A stretch of DNA of 54,576 bases from Myxococcota bacterium (lineage in GTDB: Bacteria > Myxococcota_A > Polyangia > Polyangiales > Polyangiaceae). Made by a program: the position numbers and the translations under genes. The notes beneath the pieces were generated by a model. The model had not been told where the DNA came from. It did no database searches and saw only the letters and a list, made by a program, of their open reading frames with translations. Location of the stretch: the NCBI GenBank assembly GCA_963169165.1, contig CAUJFL010000054.1, forward strand, positions 1-54,576, read 5' to 3'. The stretch's first letter is position 1. Every line of letters begins with the position of its first letter. This document shows, piece after piece, positions 33,652-42,047 of this stretch.

Positions 33652-35231
33652 CAATAGGGAACATCCTTGTAGGCGGGTGACACGCGTGGATCTTTCTTGG
33701 GGGGAGCGACGCGCATGACGGGCGCGGACGCCGACGGAGCCGGGCGCGCCTGACCCGAGAACACGAGCTTCACCGAGCCCTCGGCCTGCACGGTCTGAGT
33801 CCACGGGAGATATCCGTGCGCGTCGACGCGCACCGTCACCGTCGAGCCGCGCCGCAGGCGCGCGGGCAGCGAGACGGGCTCACCATCGACCGTCACCGCC
33901 GCGCCCTCTGGCAACCCGGTGACGTCGAGCGTCGGCGACGCGGCCTCGGGGGGCGGCGGAGCGAGCACCGGTGCGGGCGAGGCAGGTCGTGACGGGGTTC
34001 CGAGCAGCGCGTAGGCGGAGGCGCCCAGCGCCGCGACGACGGCAGCGCCCACCGCGAAGCGCGTCCACGGCGAGGTCGGCGAGCTCGGCCTGGCCGCGCG
34101 CAGCGACGGCCGACTCGACGCGGTCGGGGGCGCCGGCGACGAGTGAAAGCTGACCCGATGCTCCTCGAGAGACGGCCCGATGAGCGTGTCCACCTCCTCG
34201 TCGACCAGCGGATCGGCTGGGAGCGCGCTCACGCGAGACAGCGACGTCGTCACCGCCATGTCCCTGCGGCCGAGCCAGACGTTGAGATCGTCGAACAGCT
34301 CGCGGACACCGGGATACCTGTCGGCGGGGTCCTTCGCGAGCGCGCGCGCGATGATCACCTCGAGCTCGATGTCGACCCCGGCGGCGCGCTCGGCGAGACG
34401 AGGCGGCTCGCTGTGGCAGACGGCCTCGAGCACGCGGTGAGTGCCCTCGCCGACGAACGGCAGCTCGCCCGCGATGGTCTCGTACAGCATCACGCCGAAC
34501 GCCCACACGTCGCCGCGCGCGTCGCCGCGCTTGTCCTCGAGGATGACCTCGGGCGGCAGGTACGCGGGCGTCCCCACCGGGCCGGTGCCGGTGCGGGAGC
34601 GCTCCTCGGCGCCCTCGCGCAGGATGTGGGAGACCCCGAAATCGAGCACCTTGGGCCGCTCGGCGCCGTTGTCCTCGATCGCGAGGAAGACGTTCTCGGG
34701 CTTCAGATCGCGGTGGATGATGCCCTTCGCGTGGGCGACGGTGACGCCCTTCATCGCGCGCAGCAGGATGTGGGCGGCGTCGCGCGGCGCGAGGCGCCCG
34801 ACCGACTTCAGGCGGTCGGCGAGCGTCTCGCCCTTCAGCAGCTCCATCACGATGAACGGCGAGCCCCACGAGGTCACGCCGTAGTCGAAGACCTGGACGA
34901 TGTTCTTGTGCGCGATGGCCGCGGTGGCCTTCGCCTCGCGCTGGACGCGCGACACGAGCCGCGGATCGGTCGACAGGCTCGCCCGCAGGATCTTGATCGC
35001 GACCTTGACGTCGAGCGCGATGTTGAGCGCAAGCCACACCTCGGCCGTCGCACCCTCGCCGATGCGCTCGAGGAGACGGTACTTCTTGGCGAGCACCTCT
35101 CCGTGGGCGAGGACGACCTCTGAGGTCACCTCGGTCGTGCCTTCGACGGCGGGGACATCCGAGCCGCGGGAAGATAGCGCCGATCTTTCGTCACCGTTAG
35201 AGGCTTGCGCGAGGGGGTAGGTTTCGTCCAC
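33651..35231 (-). CDS. Serine/threonine protein kinase with membrane segment and PEGA-like tail
   Basis: 526 aa from GTG 35231; an ATG at 35282 would run into the divergent gene. Kinase domain about 51-310 with IGEGATAEVWLA, VAIKIL (Lys), HRDLKPENV, DFGVS, GTPAYLPPE and DVWAFGVMLYE, all catalytic residues present. A juxtamembrane region of about 90 residues leads to one membrane helix (FAVGAAVVAALGASAYALLG, about 410-430). The outer part has a PEGA-like beta unit (LDVTGLPEGAAVTVDGEPVSLPARLRRG...). A sensor kinase reading the periplasm is likely. Divergent from a TPR/PEGA protein with only 14 bp between starts. Confidence 0.93.
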   Translation of the reverse strand: MDETYPLAQASNGDERSALSSRGSDVPAVEGTTEVTSEVVLAHGEVLAKKYRLLERIGEGATAEVWLALNIALDVKVAIKILRASLSTDPRLVSRVQREAKATAAIAHKNIVQVFDYGVTSWGSPFIVMELLKGETLADRLKSVGRLAPRDAAHILLRAMKGVTVAHAKGIIHRDLKPENVFLAIEDNGAERPKVLDFGVSHILREGAEERSRTGTGPVGTPAYLPPEVILEDKRGDARGDVWAFGVMLYETIAGELPFVGEGTHRVLEAVCHSEPPRLAERAAGVDIELEVIIARALAKDPADRYPGVRELFDDLNVWLGRRDMAVTTSLSRVSALPADPLVDEEVDTLIGPSLEEHRVSFHSSPAPPTASSRPSLRAARPSSPTSPWTRFAVGAAVVAALGASAYALLGTPSRPASPAPVLAPPPPEAASPTLDVTGLPEGAAVTVDGEPVSLPARLRRGSTVTVRVDAHGYLPWTQTVQAEGSVKLVFSGQARPAPSASAPVMRVAPPKKDPRVSPAYKDVPY

Positions 35232-35245
35232 GCTGCGGGGCACGT

Positions 35246-36763
35246 ATGCTCGGCGGACGACGGCGGACACCGCGATGGACATGGCTGCTCGCGCTGGCGC
35301 TCGCCGCGCCGGTCGCGTGGGCCGAGGGCTCGGCGATCGACGCGGCGAAGCGCGCGATGGAAGAGGGTCAGTCGCTCTACGCCGAGAAGAAGTACGCCGA
35401 GGCGGCCGCCGCGTTCGCGCGCGCCTACTCGCTGTCTCCGTACGCGGCGTTCCTCTTCAACGAGGGCGTGAGCCACGAGCGGCTCGGCGATTTCGAGCAC
35501 GCGGTCGCGACGTTCCAGCGCTACCTCTCGGCCGACCCGACGGCGCCGGACGCCGAGAGCGTGCGCGCGCGCATCCGCAAGCTCGAGGCCGCGATCGCCG
35601 CGAAGAAGGAGCAGAGAGAGCCGCCGCCCCCGCCCCCCGCGGCGAAGGAGGACGACATGCGCGCGCTCGTGCTCGTCGAGAGCGATCCGGCAGGGGCGCC
35701 GACCGAGGTGTGGGAGCGCGTCGACCCCGGCGCCGCGGCGTTTCGCGCCGAGCTCGACAACGCCGGCTGGCGCAAGGTGATGACCGGCGCGACGCCGCTC
35801 GCCGCCACGCTGCAGCCGGGCAAGTACCACGTCGTCATCGACAAATGGCGCACCTACAACCGCAGCGAGAGCGACGTCGAGGTGGCGGCGGGCCGCGTCC
35901 ACCAGTTCAAGGCAAACCTGTCGCAAGGGAAGTTCATGGCGTTCTTGCGCGTGACCAGCTCGGTCAAGGGCGCGCAGATCTACCTCGACGATCGCGACGA
36001 GGAGCCGTGGGGCACGGCGCCGCGCGGCGAGCTCGTCAAGCCGGGCGAGCACAAGGTCAGGGTCGAGGCGCCTGGCTACGATCCGTTCGAGGAGAGCTTC
36101 ACGATCGAGGCCGGACAGCGGCGCGAGATCGACGCGACGCTCGAGCGGGTCAGCTATGGATATCTCCTGCTCGACGGCAACGCGCCGAGGTTCGAGGTGC
36201 TCGTCGACGGCCGCCCGGTCGGCGTGTTCGAGGGCCAGAAGGCGCTGCGCATCAAGGAGAAGGCGGGGCGCCACCGCGTCGTCGCGCGCGCCGACGGCAA
36301 GAAGGTCTTCGAGGACGAGATCGAGGTGCCGCTCGGCCAGTCGCGCGAGGTGCACGTGGTCTTCGTCAACAAGTACGGGCGCGGCGCGGCCTGGACGGCG
36401 GCGGTGGGGAGCGTCGCGTTCCTGGGAGCAGGCTACTACCTCGGCCAAAAATCAAACAAAATTTACGACGACATGAAGGCCGATCGCGCGGCGGGGCGCC
36501 TGACCGGCGACGACGCGAGGGCGGGCAAGGGGCGCGCGTACGCGCTCGGGGCCGACGGCGCGTTCGCGCTGGGCGGCGTGCTCGCGGTGCTCGCGACGTG
36601 GGAATTCCTGCGCGATCCGCTGCCTCCCTCGGGGGCGCAGGTGGACGAGCCGCGCGACTTCGGCGACAAGCGTCGCAAGGCGGAGCGGACGCGTCCGAGC
36701 GTGGCGTTCGCGCCGCTGGTGCTCGACGGACAGCGCGGCCTCGCGATCGGGGGGATGTTCTGA
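35246..36763 (+). CDS. TPR and PEGA domain envelope protein
   Basis: 505 aa from ATG 35246. Signal peptide (MLGGRRRTPRWTWLLALALAAPVAWA), TPR region about 30-115 (AMEEGQSLYAEKKYAEAAAAFARAY...), then a Pro-rich/charged linker. Beta-rich units follow, of which at least two are PEGA-like (VKGAQIYLDDRDEEPWGTAPRGELVKPGEHKVRVEAPGY and FEVLVDGRPVGVFEGQKAL...). Two hydrophobic segments lie near the end (AAWTAAVGSVAFLGAGYYLG, ALGADGAFALGGVLAVLA). First gene of a four-gene operon; it shares a very short divergent region with the kinase, which it may serve as partner or substrate. Confidence 0.85.
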   Translation: MLGGRRRTPRWTWLLALALAAPVAWAEGSAIDAAKRAMEEGQSLYAEKKYAEAAAAFARAYSLSPYAAFLFNEGVSHERLGDFEHAVATFQRYLSADPTAPDAESVRARIRKLEAAIAAKKEQREPPPPPPAAKEDDMRALVLVESDPAGAPTEVWERVDPGAAAFRAELDNAGWRKVMTGATPLAATLQPGKYHVVIDKWRTYNRSESDVEVAAGRVHQFKANLSQGKFMAFLRVTSSVKGAQIYLDDRDEEPWGTAPRGELVKPGEHKVRVEAPGYDPFEESFTIEAGQRREIDATLERVSYGYLLLDGNAPRFEVLVDGRPVGVFEGQKALRIKEKAGRHRVVARADGKKVFEDEIEVPLGQSREVHVVFVNKYGRGAAWTAAVGSVAFLGAGYYLGQKSNKIYDDMKADRAAGRLTGDDARAGKGRAYALGADGAFALGGVLAVLATWEFLRDPLPPSGAQVDEPRDFGDKRRKAERTRPSVAFAPLVLDGQRGLAIGGMF

Positions 36764-38013
36764 TGCGCCGCCTCGCGTGGCTCGGCCTGTGCGCCGTCAC
36801 GGCGTCGTGCTCGTGGTCCCGATACGACGCGCTCACGAAGGATCCGCCCGTGGTGCTGCTCGAGCGGCCCGCGAGCGTCGGCGCGCGCTTCGGCGCGGCG
36901 CTCGGCGCCGGCGACGGCGTGGTGATCGCGGGGGGCCAGCCGGCGCAGGCCGGGATGGCGCTGTTCGTCGCGGGTGATCCGCCCGCGGCGACTCCGGTGA
37001 CCTCGACGTGCACCGATCTCTCGCGCTGCCGCTCGACCGCGACGCCCACGCACGTCCCTTCACCGCAGGGCAGGAGCGGGTGCTTCGTCGCGGGGATCGG
37101 GCGCGGAGAGGCCACGCTCGACGACACGGCGGGGCTCGTGGGGACGTGCGTCGACGGGGGCGCGTTCAAGCTCCCGGTGCCCGACTCGTTCAGGGCGCGT
37201 GTGATCGAGCCCGGGCTCATGCCCTTCTCGATCGTGGGGTTCGACGGCGTCGTCGCGCTCGCGTCGGCCGGGAACAGGCTGGGCGCGGGCTCGCCAGAGA
37301 CGCACGAGGCGTGGCTGTACGCACCCGACCTCGCGTCGTTCTCGGTGGTGCCGCGTCCCGCCTACGCCGTGAAGAGCTACGGGATGGCGGTCGCCGTGGT
37401 CGATGGGCCGACGCCGACGTTCGCGGTCGCGGCGCCGGCGGGCGGCCTCGTCGTGTTGCACGATCCTGTCTCCGGCGCGGCGCGCGGGTGCATCAGGCGG
37501 GCGGCGCCGTGGGGCGTCGTGATGCAGGGGTTCACCGACGCAGGTAAATCATGGCTCGCGGTGTCCGACGCCGCGGGCCGCGTCGACCTCGTCGACCTCG
37601 CGGCGCTCGCGCTCGATCCAGCGTCCTGCGTCGAGCCAGGCGTCGCCGCGCGCGCGCTGTCATGTGCGGCGACCGAGGACCTCGCCGGGTGCGACGGCGC
37701 GGCGTTCGGCTTCGCGCTCGCGCACGGCGATCTCGACGGCGACGGAGATCAAGAGCTGCTCGTGGGCGCGCCCGGCGCGAACGTCCGCGAGGTGCCCAAC
37801 GGAGGCGCCGTCTTCGTGTTCGATCTCGAGGGGGGCGACGGGCCGCGCGAGACGCTCTTCCTCAGCGACGCGCAGGCGGAGGATCAGCTCGGCTCGGCGA
37901 TCACGGCGGCGAGGGTCGGCGGGCACGACGTGGCCGTCGCGGGCGTCCCCGGCACGCGCAAGGCGCTCGCCGTGTTCCTGTGCGGCATGTCCCCGGGCGC
38001 GCGGTGCAAGTGA
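36763..38013 (+). CDS. FG-GAP-like repeat lipoprotein
   Basis: 416 aa from ATG 36763, one base overlapping the previous stop. Signal with lipobox TASC. The mature protein has integrin-like FG-GAP features: ARFGAALGAGDGVVIAGG near the start and FGFALAHGDLDGDGDQELLVGAPGANV (a calcium-binding DxDxDGxxD-type loop) near residue 325, followed by QLGSAITAARVGGHDVAVAGVPG. A beta-propeller exposed in the periplasm or outside is expected. Role unknown. Third-position GC and spacing match its operon neighbours. Confidence 0.82.
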   Translation: MRRLAWLGLCAVTASCSWSRYDALTKDPPVVLLERPASVGARFGAALGAGDGVVIAGGQPAQAGMALFVAGDPPAATPVTSTCTDLSRCRSTATPTHVPSPQGRSGCFVAGIGRGEATLDDTAGLVGTCVDGGAFKLPVPDSFRARVIEPGLMPFSIVGFDGVVALASAGNRLGAGSPETHEAWLYAPDLASFSVVPRPAYAVKSYGMAVAVVDGPTPTFAVAAPAGGLVVLHDPVSGAARGCIRRAAPWGVVMQGFTDAGKSWLAVSDAAGRVDLVDLAALALDPASCVEPGVAARALSCAATEDLAGCDGAAFGFALAHGDLDGDGDQELLVGAPGANVREVPNGGAVFVFDLEGGDGPRETLFLSDAQAEDQLGSAITAARVGGHDVAVAGVPGTRKALAVFLCGMSPGARCK

Positions 38014-38399
38014 CGCCGGCGATCCTGTCCGCGGCCGAGATCGAGGCGGTGCTGCAGGCGCTGTACGAGCGAATGTTCGACGATCCCATCGTCGGCTTCT
38101 TCTTCGACGGAAAGGATCGCGACCACATCGTGCGCGCGCAGGTCCCGCTCGTCCGCCGCATGCTCGGCGAGACGGGCGTCACGTACGACGGCAAGCCGAT
38201 CCCCGAGGCGCACGCGGCGCTGCCGATCCTGCCGGGGCACTTCGACCGCCGTCACCACCTGCTCGCCGAGGTGCTGCGCGAGCGGGGCGTCGACGCCGCG
38301 GCGCGCGCGCGGTGGCTCGAGGTCGATCTCGGCTTCCGCGACGCGGTCCTCAAGCTCGGCGACGCTCGCGCCCGGGCGCTCAACTCCGGGGACACGTGA
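38010..38399 (+). CDS. Truncated hemoglobin
   Basis: 129 aa from GTG 38010, overlapping the lipoprotein stop by 4 bp. Short globin with LYERMFDDPIVGFFFDGKDRDHI, VPLVRRMLGETGVTYDGKPIPEAHAAL and LPGHFDRRHHLLAEVL; the conserved H in the GHFDRRHH region is the likely proximal heme ligand. Truncated hemoglobins handle O2 or NO in the cytosol. Its place between an envelope lipoprotein and a phospholipid synthase gene is unusual and gives no clear functional clue. Confidence 0.85.
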   Translation: MTPAILSAAEIEAVLQALYERMFDDPIVGFFFDGKDRDHIVRAQVPLVRRMLGETGVTYDGKPIPEAHAALPILPGHFDRRHHLLAEVLRERGVDAAARARWLEVDLGFRDAVLKLGDARARALNSGDT

Positions 38400-39151
38400 C
38401 GAGCCCGATCGCGGTCTACCGCGCGACGCGCAAGAAGCACGATCTGGTCTGGAACGCGTACGTGATGCGCCCGCTCGCCGCGGTCGTCGTCGCGGCGCTC
38501 GAGCACACGGCCGTCACTCCCAACCAGCTCACGTTGCTCAACCTCGCGGTGTTCGTGGGCGCGGCGGGGCTGTTCGTCGGCGCGCCGTCCTTGGCGGGCG
38601 GCGTCGCGGCGGTCGCGGTGCTCGAGCTGTCGTACCTGTTCGACTGCGCCGACGGCATGCTCGCGCGGCTCCGCAAGACGGCGTCGCCCACGGGGCACCT
38701 CTTCGACTTCTTCACCGACGAGGCGAAGGCCGTGCTGCTCGCGGCGGCGATGGGCGTGCGGCTCTTTCGCACCGGCGGGCTCGGGTTCGATCTCACCAGC
38801 TGGTCCGCTGGCGACGCGCGCTTCTTGCTCGCCACCGTCGCCGAGGTCGTCGTCGTGGCCTCGGCGATCTCGCTGACCAACTTCGTGCGCCGCCCCGAGC
38901 TGACAGGCAAGGAGACGCCCACCGAGGCCCATTACGAGGCGAACGCGCCCACGACCGCGCCGTCGCTGGTGAGGCGCCTCGCGCGCGCGCCGATGTCGCT
39001 CTTGCAGTGGCTCGCGCACTACCCCAGCCACCTCTGGCTGTTCGTCGCGCTCGGTCGGCTCGACGTCTACTTCTGGCTCTACCTCGCGCTCAACTCGCTG
39101 TATCTGGCGCGGGGCTGGCTGGGGCTCGCGCTGCGCTTCGGCCGATCGTGA
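38396..39151 (+). CDS. CDP-alcohol phosphatidyltransferase family protein
   Basis: 251 aa from GTG 38396 (GTGA overlap with the globin gene). The family motif DGx2ARx8Gx3Dx3D is complete: DGMLARLRKTASPTGHLFDFFTD. Membrane segments flank it (LLNLAVFVGAAGLFVGA, VAAVAVLELSYLFD, FLLATVAEVVVVASAISL, near-C-terminal LWLFVALGRLDVYFWLYLAL). Such enzymes join a CDP-activated lipid with an alcohol (glycerol-3-P, inositol-P, serine) to make phospholipids. The acceptor is unknown. Its 3' end overlaps the convergent pyrD by 62 bp. Confidence 0.92.
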   Translation: MTSPIAVYRATRKKHDLVWNAYVMRPLAAVVVAALEHTAVTPNQLTLLNLAVFVGAAGLFVGAPSLAGGVAAVAVLELSYLFDCADGMLARLRKTASPTGHLFDFFTDEAKAVLLAAAMGVRLFRTGGLGFDLTSWSAGDARFLLATVAEVVVVASAISLTNFVRRPELTGKETPTEAHYEANAPTTAPSLVRRLARAPMSLLQWLAHYPSHLWLFVALGRLDVYFWLYLALNSLYLARGWLGLALRFGRS

Positions 39152-40181
39152 GGGCGCGACAGACATCGGCGACGATCGACGGCCCCTCGTAGATGAAGCC
39201 CGTGTAGAGCTGGCAGAGATCGGCGCCGGCGTCTCGCATCCTCGTGACGTCGTCGGCGCTCGAGACGCCGCCCACGCCGATGACCGTCGCCGACGCGCCG
39301 AGCGCCTCCCTCGCGCGCCGCACCATCGCCGTCGCGCGCGCGCGGAGCGGCGGACCGCTGAGGCCGCCCGCGCCGAGCTCCGCGACGCGCGCCGACGGCG
39401 TCGAGAGCCCGTCGCGCGACAGGGTGGTGTTGGTCGCCACGACGCCGGCGAGCCCGACCTCGCGCACGACCGAGAGGAGCGCGTCATACGCGTCGTCGGA
39501 GAGATCGGGCGCGACCTTCAAGAGCAGCGGAGGCCCGGAGCCTCCTCGAGCGCGCGTGAGGTGCGCCAGCAGCGCGCGAGCGCTCTCGGCCCGCTGCATC
39601 GCGCGGAGGTTCGGCGTGTTCGGCGACGAGACGTTCACCACGACGAAGTCGGCGACGCAGGCGACAGCGCGCAAGCTGGCAGCGTAGTCGGCGAGGACGG
39701 CGGCCTCGTCGTCGACGTCGACCACGCGGCTCTTGCCGATCGACACGCCGAGCGGCGCGTCGAGCGAGACACCGCGCAGCCGCGCCGCCAGCGCCTCCGC
39801 CCCCGCGTTGGGGAAGCCGAGGCGGTTGATGAGCGCGCCATCGGCGGGCAGCCGAAAGAGGTTGGGCGCGGGGTTCGCGAGCTGCGGGCGCGCGGTGACG
39901 GTGCCTAGCTCGAGGTGCCCGAACCCGAGCGCCGCGAGCGACAGCGGCCGACGCGCGTCCTTGTCGAAGCCACCGGCGAGCCCGACCGGGTTGGGGAAGG
40001 TGAGCCCCATCGTGCGCACCTCGAGCGCGGACGAGCGCGTACACGCGCGAGGCCCGAGCAGCCGTCGAAGCGGCCCGACCCGCTCGGTCGCCGAGAGCGC
40101 CACGAACGCGAGCTCGTGCGCGGTGGCGGGAGGCAGCGCGAAGAGGAGCGGTCGCAGCACCGAGTAGAGGGCGCTCAACAT
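39090..40181 (-). CDS. pyrD: Dihydroorotate dehydrogenase (quinone), class 2
   Basis: 363 aa from the start codon at 40181. Class 2 features: an N-terminal membrane-associating helical pair (LYSVLRPLLFALPPATAHELAF), then FPNPVGLAGGFDKDA, GHLELGTVTARPQLANPAPNLFRL, NRLGFPNAGA, VVVNVSSPNTPNLRAMQ (with catalytic Ser), LLLKVAPDLSDD, TNTTLSRDGL and VIGVGGVSSADDVTRMRDAGADLCQLYTGFIY. Oxidises dihydroorotate to orotate with a quinone acceptor at the inner membrane, in pyrimidine synthesis. C-terminal tail of about 15 residues (RSAARAPASPAPDTAS) lies in the antisense overlap with the phosphatidyltransferase gene. Confidence 0.96.
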   Translation of the reverse strand: MLSALYSVLRPLLFALPPATAHELAFVALSATERVGPLRRLLGPRACTRSSALEVRTMGLTFPNPVGLAGGFDKDARRPLSLAALGFGHLELGTVTARPQLANPAPNLFRLPADGALINRLGFPNAGAEALAARLRGVSLDAPLGVSIGKSRVVDVDDEAAVLADYAASLRAVACVADFVVVNVSSPNTPNLRAMQRAESARALLAHLTRARGGSGPPLLLKVAPDLSDDAYDALLSVVREVGLAGVVATNTTLSRDGLSTPSARVAELGAGGLSGPPLRARATAMVRRAREALGASATVIGVGGVSSADDVTRMRDAGADLCQLYTGFIYEGPSIVADVCRALTIGRSAARAPASPAPDTAS

Positions 40182-40214
40182 CGGGCGCGCAGTTCGCCGG
40201 GCCGCCGCGGGGCG

Positions 40215-42005
40215 TCAAGGAGGCGGAGGGTTGCCCGTGAGCTCGCAGCACCGGAAGCCGACGTCGCCGAAGGTGCCGGACCGCTGCCGAAGGTCTTGCG
40301 CTGCGCACCGGAGATCGGCGGACGTCGACGCGAAGGCTCCGCCACGGACCGCGCAAGTGTCGCTGGCACCTCCCCCACCCATGCACGCGTCGGACCACTC
40401 GGCGACGTTGCCGCTCATGTCACGGAGCTGATCGTAGCCGGGGGTCGCCGAGTGACAGCCCGCCCGGGTGCCGACCTCCTGTGCGCCGATGCCGTCATCA
40501 TTACAAATTCCAGACTGGTACGGACCGGAGTAGGGATAGTCTGTCGCGCCGTTCGCGGTGCAGGCGCTGGTCCACGCGTTGATGTGCCAATCATCCAGCT
40601 TGTCCCACGGCGCGTTGGGCGGAGCCTCCTGGGTGCTCCCGCAGAGCCGCTTGCCGGACCACTGACAATACGCGAGGGCGTCGCAGAAGTCGATGCACAT
40701 CATCGGCGTGCGGTTGCGAGCCCCAGGCCCGGAGGCATCGACCGCCGCGGTCGGCAAGCAGGCGCCGTCCGGCTTGAGGTCGCCCACCGAGGTGCCCTGA
40801 AAGTTGCAGAAAGGCGGGAGATTCATGCCGGACGGCACATGGTTGAGGAAGTAGCCATACTGGGCGCGGGTGACCTCCGTCGAGTCGACCCAGAACGCTC
40901 CGGGGCCGTCCGCGAGCGGCACCTTCACCATCGGGGGGCCGTGGCGGAGTCCTTGGAGGCGGTTGCACTGTCCGGTGTCGAAGCGGCACGCGTTGCAGCC
41001 GAGGTTCCCTCCGTAGGCCGCGCCCAGCACGGTCGCGCAGGTCTCACCGCCGAGATTGCTGCCATCGCAGTCCTCGTTGTCCGGCTGCAGGACGCCGTCT
41101 CCGCACGCGGGCGCGACGCCGTTGCACTTCGAGGTGTCGAACTTGCATTGCTGAGTACAGAGGAGCGTCCCAGGTGGCGCCTGGAGAGCCTCGCAAGTGG
41201 TCTTCCTGAGATCATTCCCGTCACACTCTTCGTCAGAATTGGCGGTCCCGTCCCCGCACGAGTGGCAATCGCTGGAGTCCACCGTGCACGCCTGCGTGCA
41301 GCCGATCTTCCCGTGTGACGCGGGGTCGCCCATGTACTCGGCGCAGGTCTTCTGCGAGGGAGGGAGCGCACCATCACACTCTTCGGTGCCCTCGAGCACG
41401 CCGTTGCCGCAGGTCGAAGGCGCGCCGCCAGCGCCACCTGGAGCCGCGCCGCCCTTCCCCCCGGGAGCGCCAGCCTGACCTCCGGGCCCTGTGCCGCCCG
41501 TCCCCCCGGGAGCGCCTGCCTGACCTCCGGGCCCTGTGCCGCCCGTCCCTCCCATCCCTCCGGGACCGCCCTGGCACTTCAGCATGCCGCACTGCTTCTC
41601 GCAGTTGCCGCACGCGCAGGCGTGGAGCGCGAGCGCGGTGGGCACCGCCGAGCAGCCGGGGTTCGGCTCGAGGACACACTCGACGCAGGCGTTCTCGGTC
41701 GCGCACTGGTTGAAGAGCGCGGAGCACTGACCCGTGAGGCACGCCGCACACTTCGGCTCGAACATCGCCTTGCCGCCGGCGCCCGCGCCCGCTTGCCCGG
41801 CCGAGCCAGCCTGCTGGCCGCCCTGACCCGACGAGGCCCCGCCCAAGCCTGCCATGCCAGCTACGCCACCGCCCGCGCCGGCCTGGCCCGACGCCTGGAA
41901 CGCGTCATCGGGGACGAAGGTGAGGCTGCCGTCGACGCCGCAGCCGACCGCCCACGAGAGGGCGGCCATGATTCCAGCAGAGAAGAGGGTGCGAGAGGCG
42001 CGCAT
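40215..42005 (-). CDS. Cys-rich SUMF1-domain lipoprotein, paralogue 1
   Basis: 596 aa from ATG 42005, which has CGGAGAC upstream and opens a perfect lipoprotein signal (lipobox AVGC). Order: Gly/Ala linker, a Cys module (CAACLTGQCSALFNQC...CACGNCEKQC), a GGTGPGGQAGAPG-type linker with near-identical duplicated DNA, three repeats of CGNGVLEGTEECDG-type (DUF4215-like), then a SUMF1 domain (PMVKVPLADGPGAFWVDSTEVTRAQY, KRLCGSTQEAPP, YDQLRDMSGNVAEWSDAC, VRGGAF, DVGFRCC). No FGE catalytic Cys pair. The reading frame continues upstream without a stop into the TPR gene. Paralogous to the protein at 43146. Confidence 0.85.
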   Translation of the reverse strand: MRASRTLFSAGIMAALSWAVGCGVDGSLTFVPDDAFQASGQAGAGGGVAGMAGLGGASSGQGGQQAGSAGQAGAGAGGKAMFEPKCAACLTGQCSALFNQCATENACVECVLEPNPGCSAVPTALALHACACGNCEKQCGMLKCQGGPGGMGGTGGTGPGGQAGAPGGTGGTGPGGQAGAPGGKGGAAPGGAGGAPSTCGNGVLEGTEECDGALPPSQKTCAEYMGDPASHGKIGCTQACTVDSSDCHSCGDGTANSDEECDGNDLRKTTCEALQAPPGTLLCTQQCKFDTSKCNGVAPACGDGVLQPDNEDCDGSNLGGETCATVLGAAYGGNLGCNACRFDTGQCNRLQGLRHGPPMVKVPLADGPGAFWVDSTEVTRAQYGYFLNHVPSGMNLPPFCNFQGTSVGDLKPDGACLPTAAVDASGPGARNRTPMMCIDFCDALAYCQWSGKRLCGSTQEAPPNAPWDKLDDWHINAWTSACTANGATDYPYSGPYQSGICNDDGIGAQEVGTRAGCHSATPGYDQLRDMSGNVAEWSDACMGGGGASDTCAVRGGAFASTSADLRCAAQDLRQRSGTFGDVGFRCCELTGNPPPP

Positions 42006-42047
42006 GAGTTGTCTCCGATACCGTTGATCAAGGGAACGAGAGGGAGA

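Noticed and set aside
35275..36762. N-terminal extension of the FG-GAP lipoprotein to 35275
   Set aside because: It is the out-of-frame shadow of the TPR/PEGA gene; the signal peptide at 36763 defines the start.
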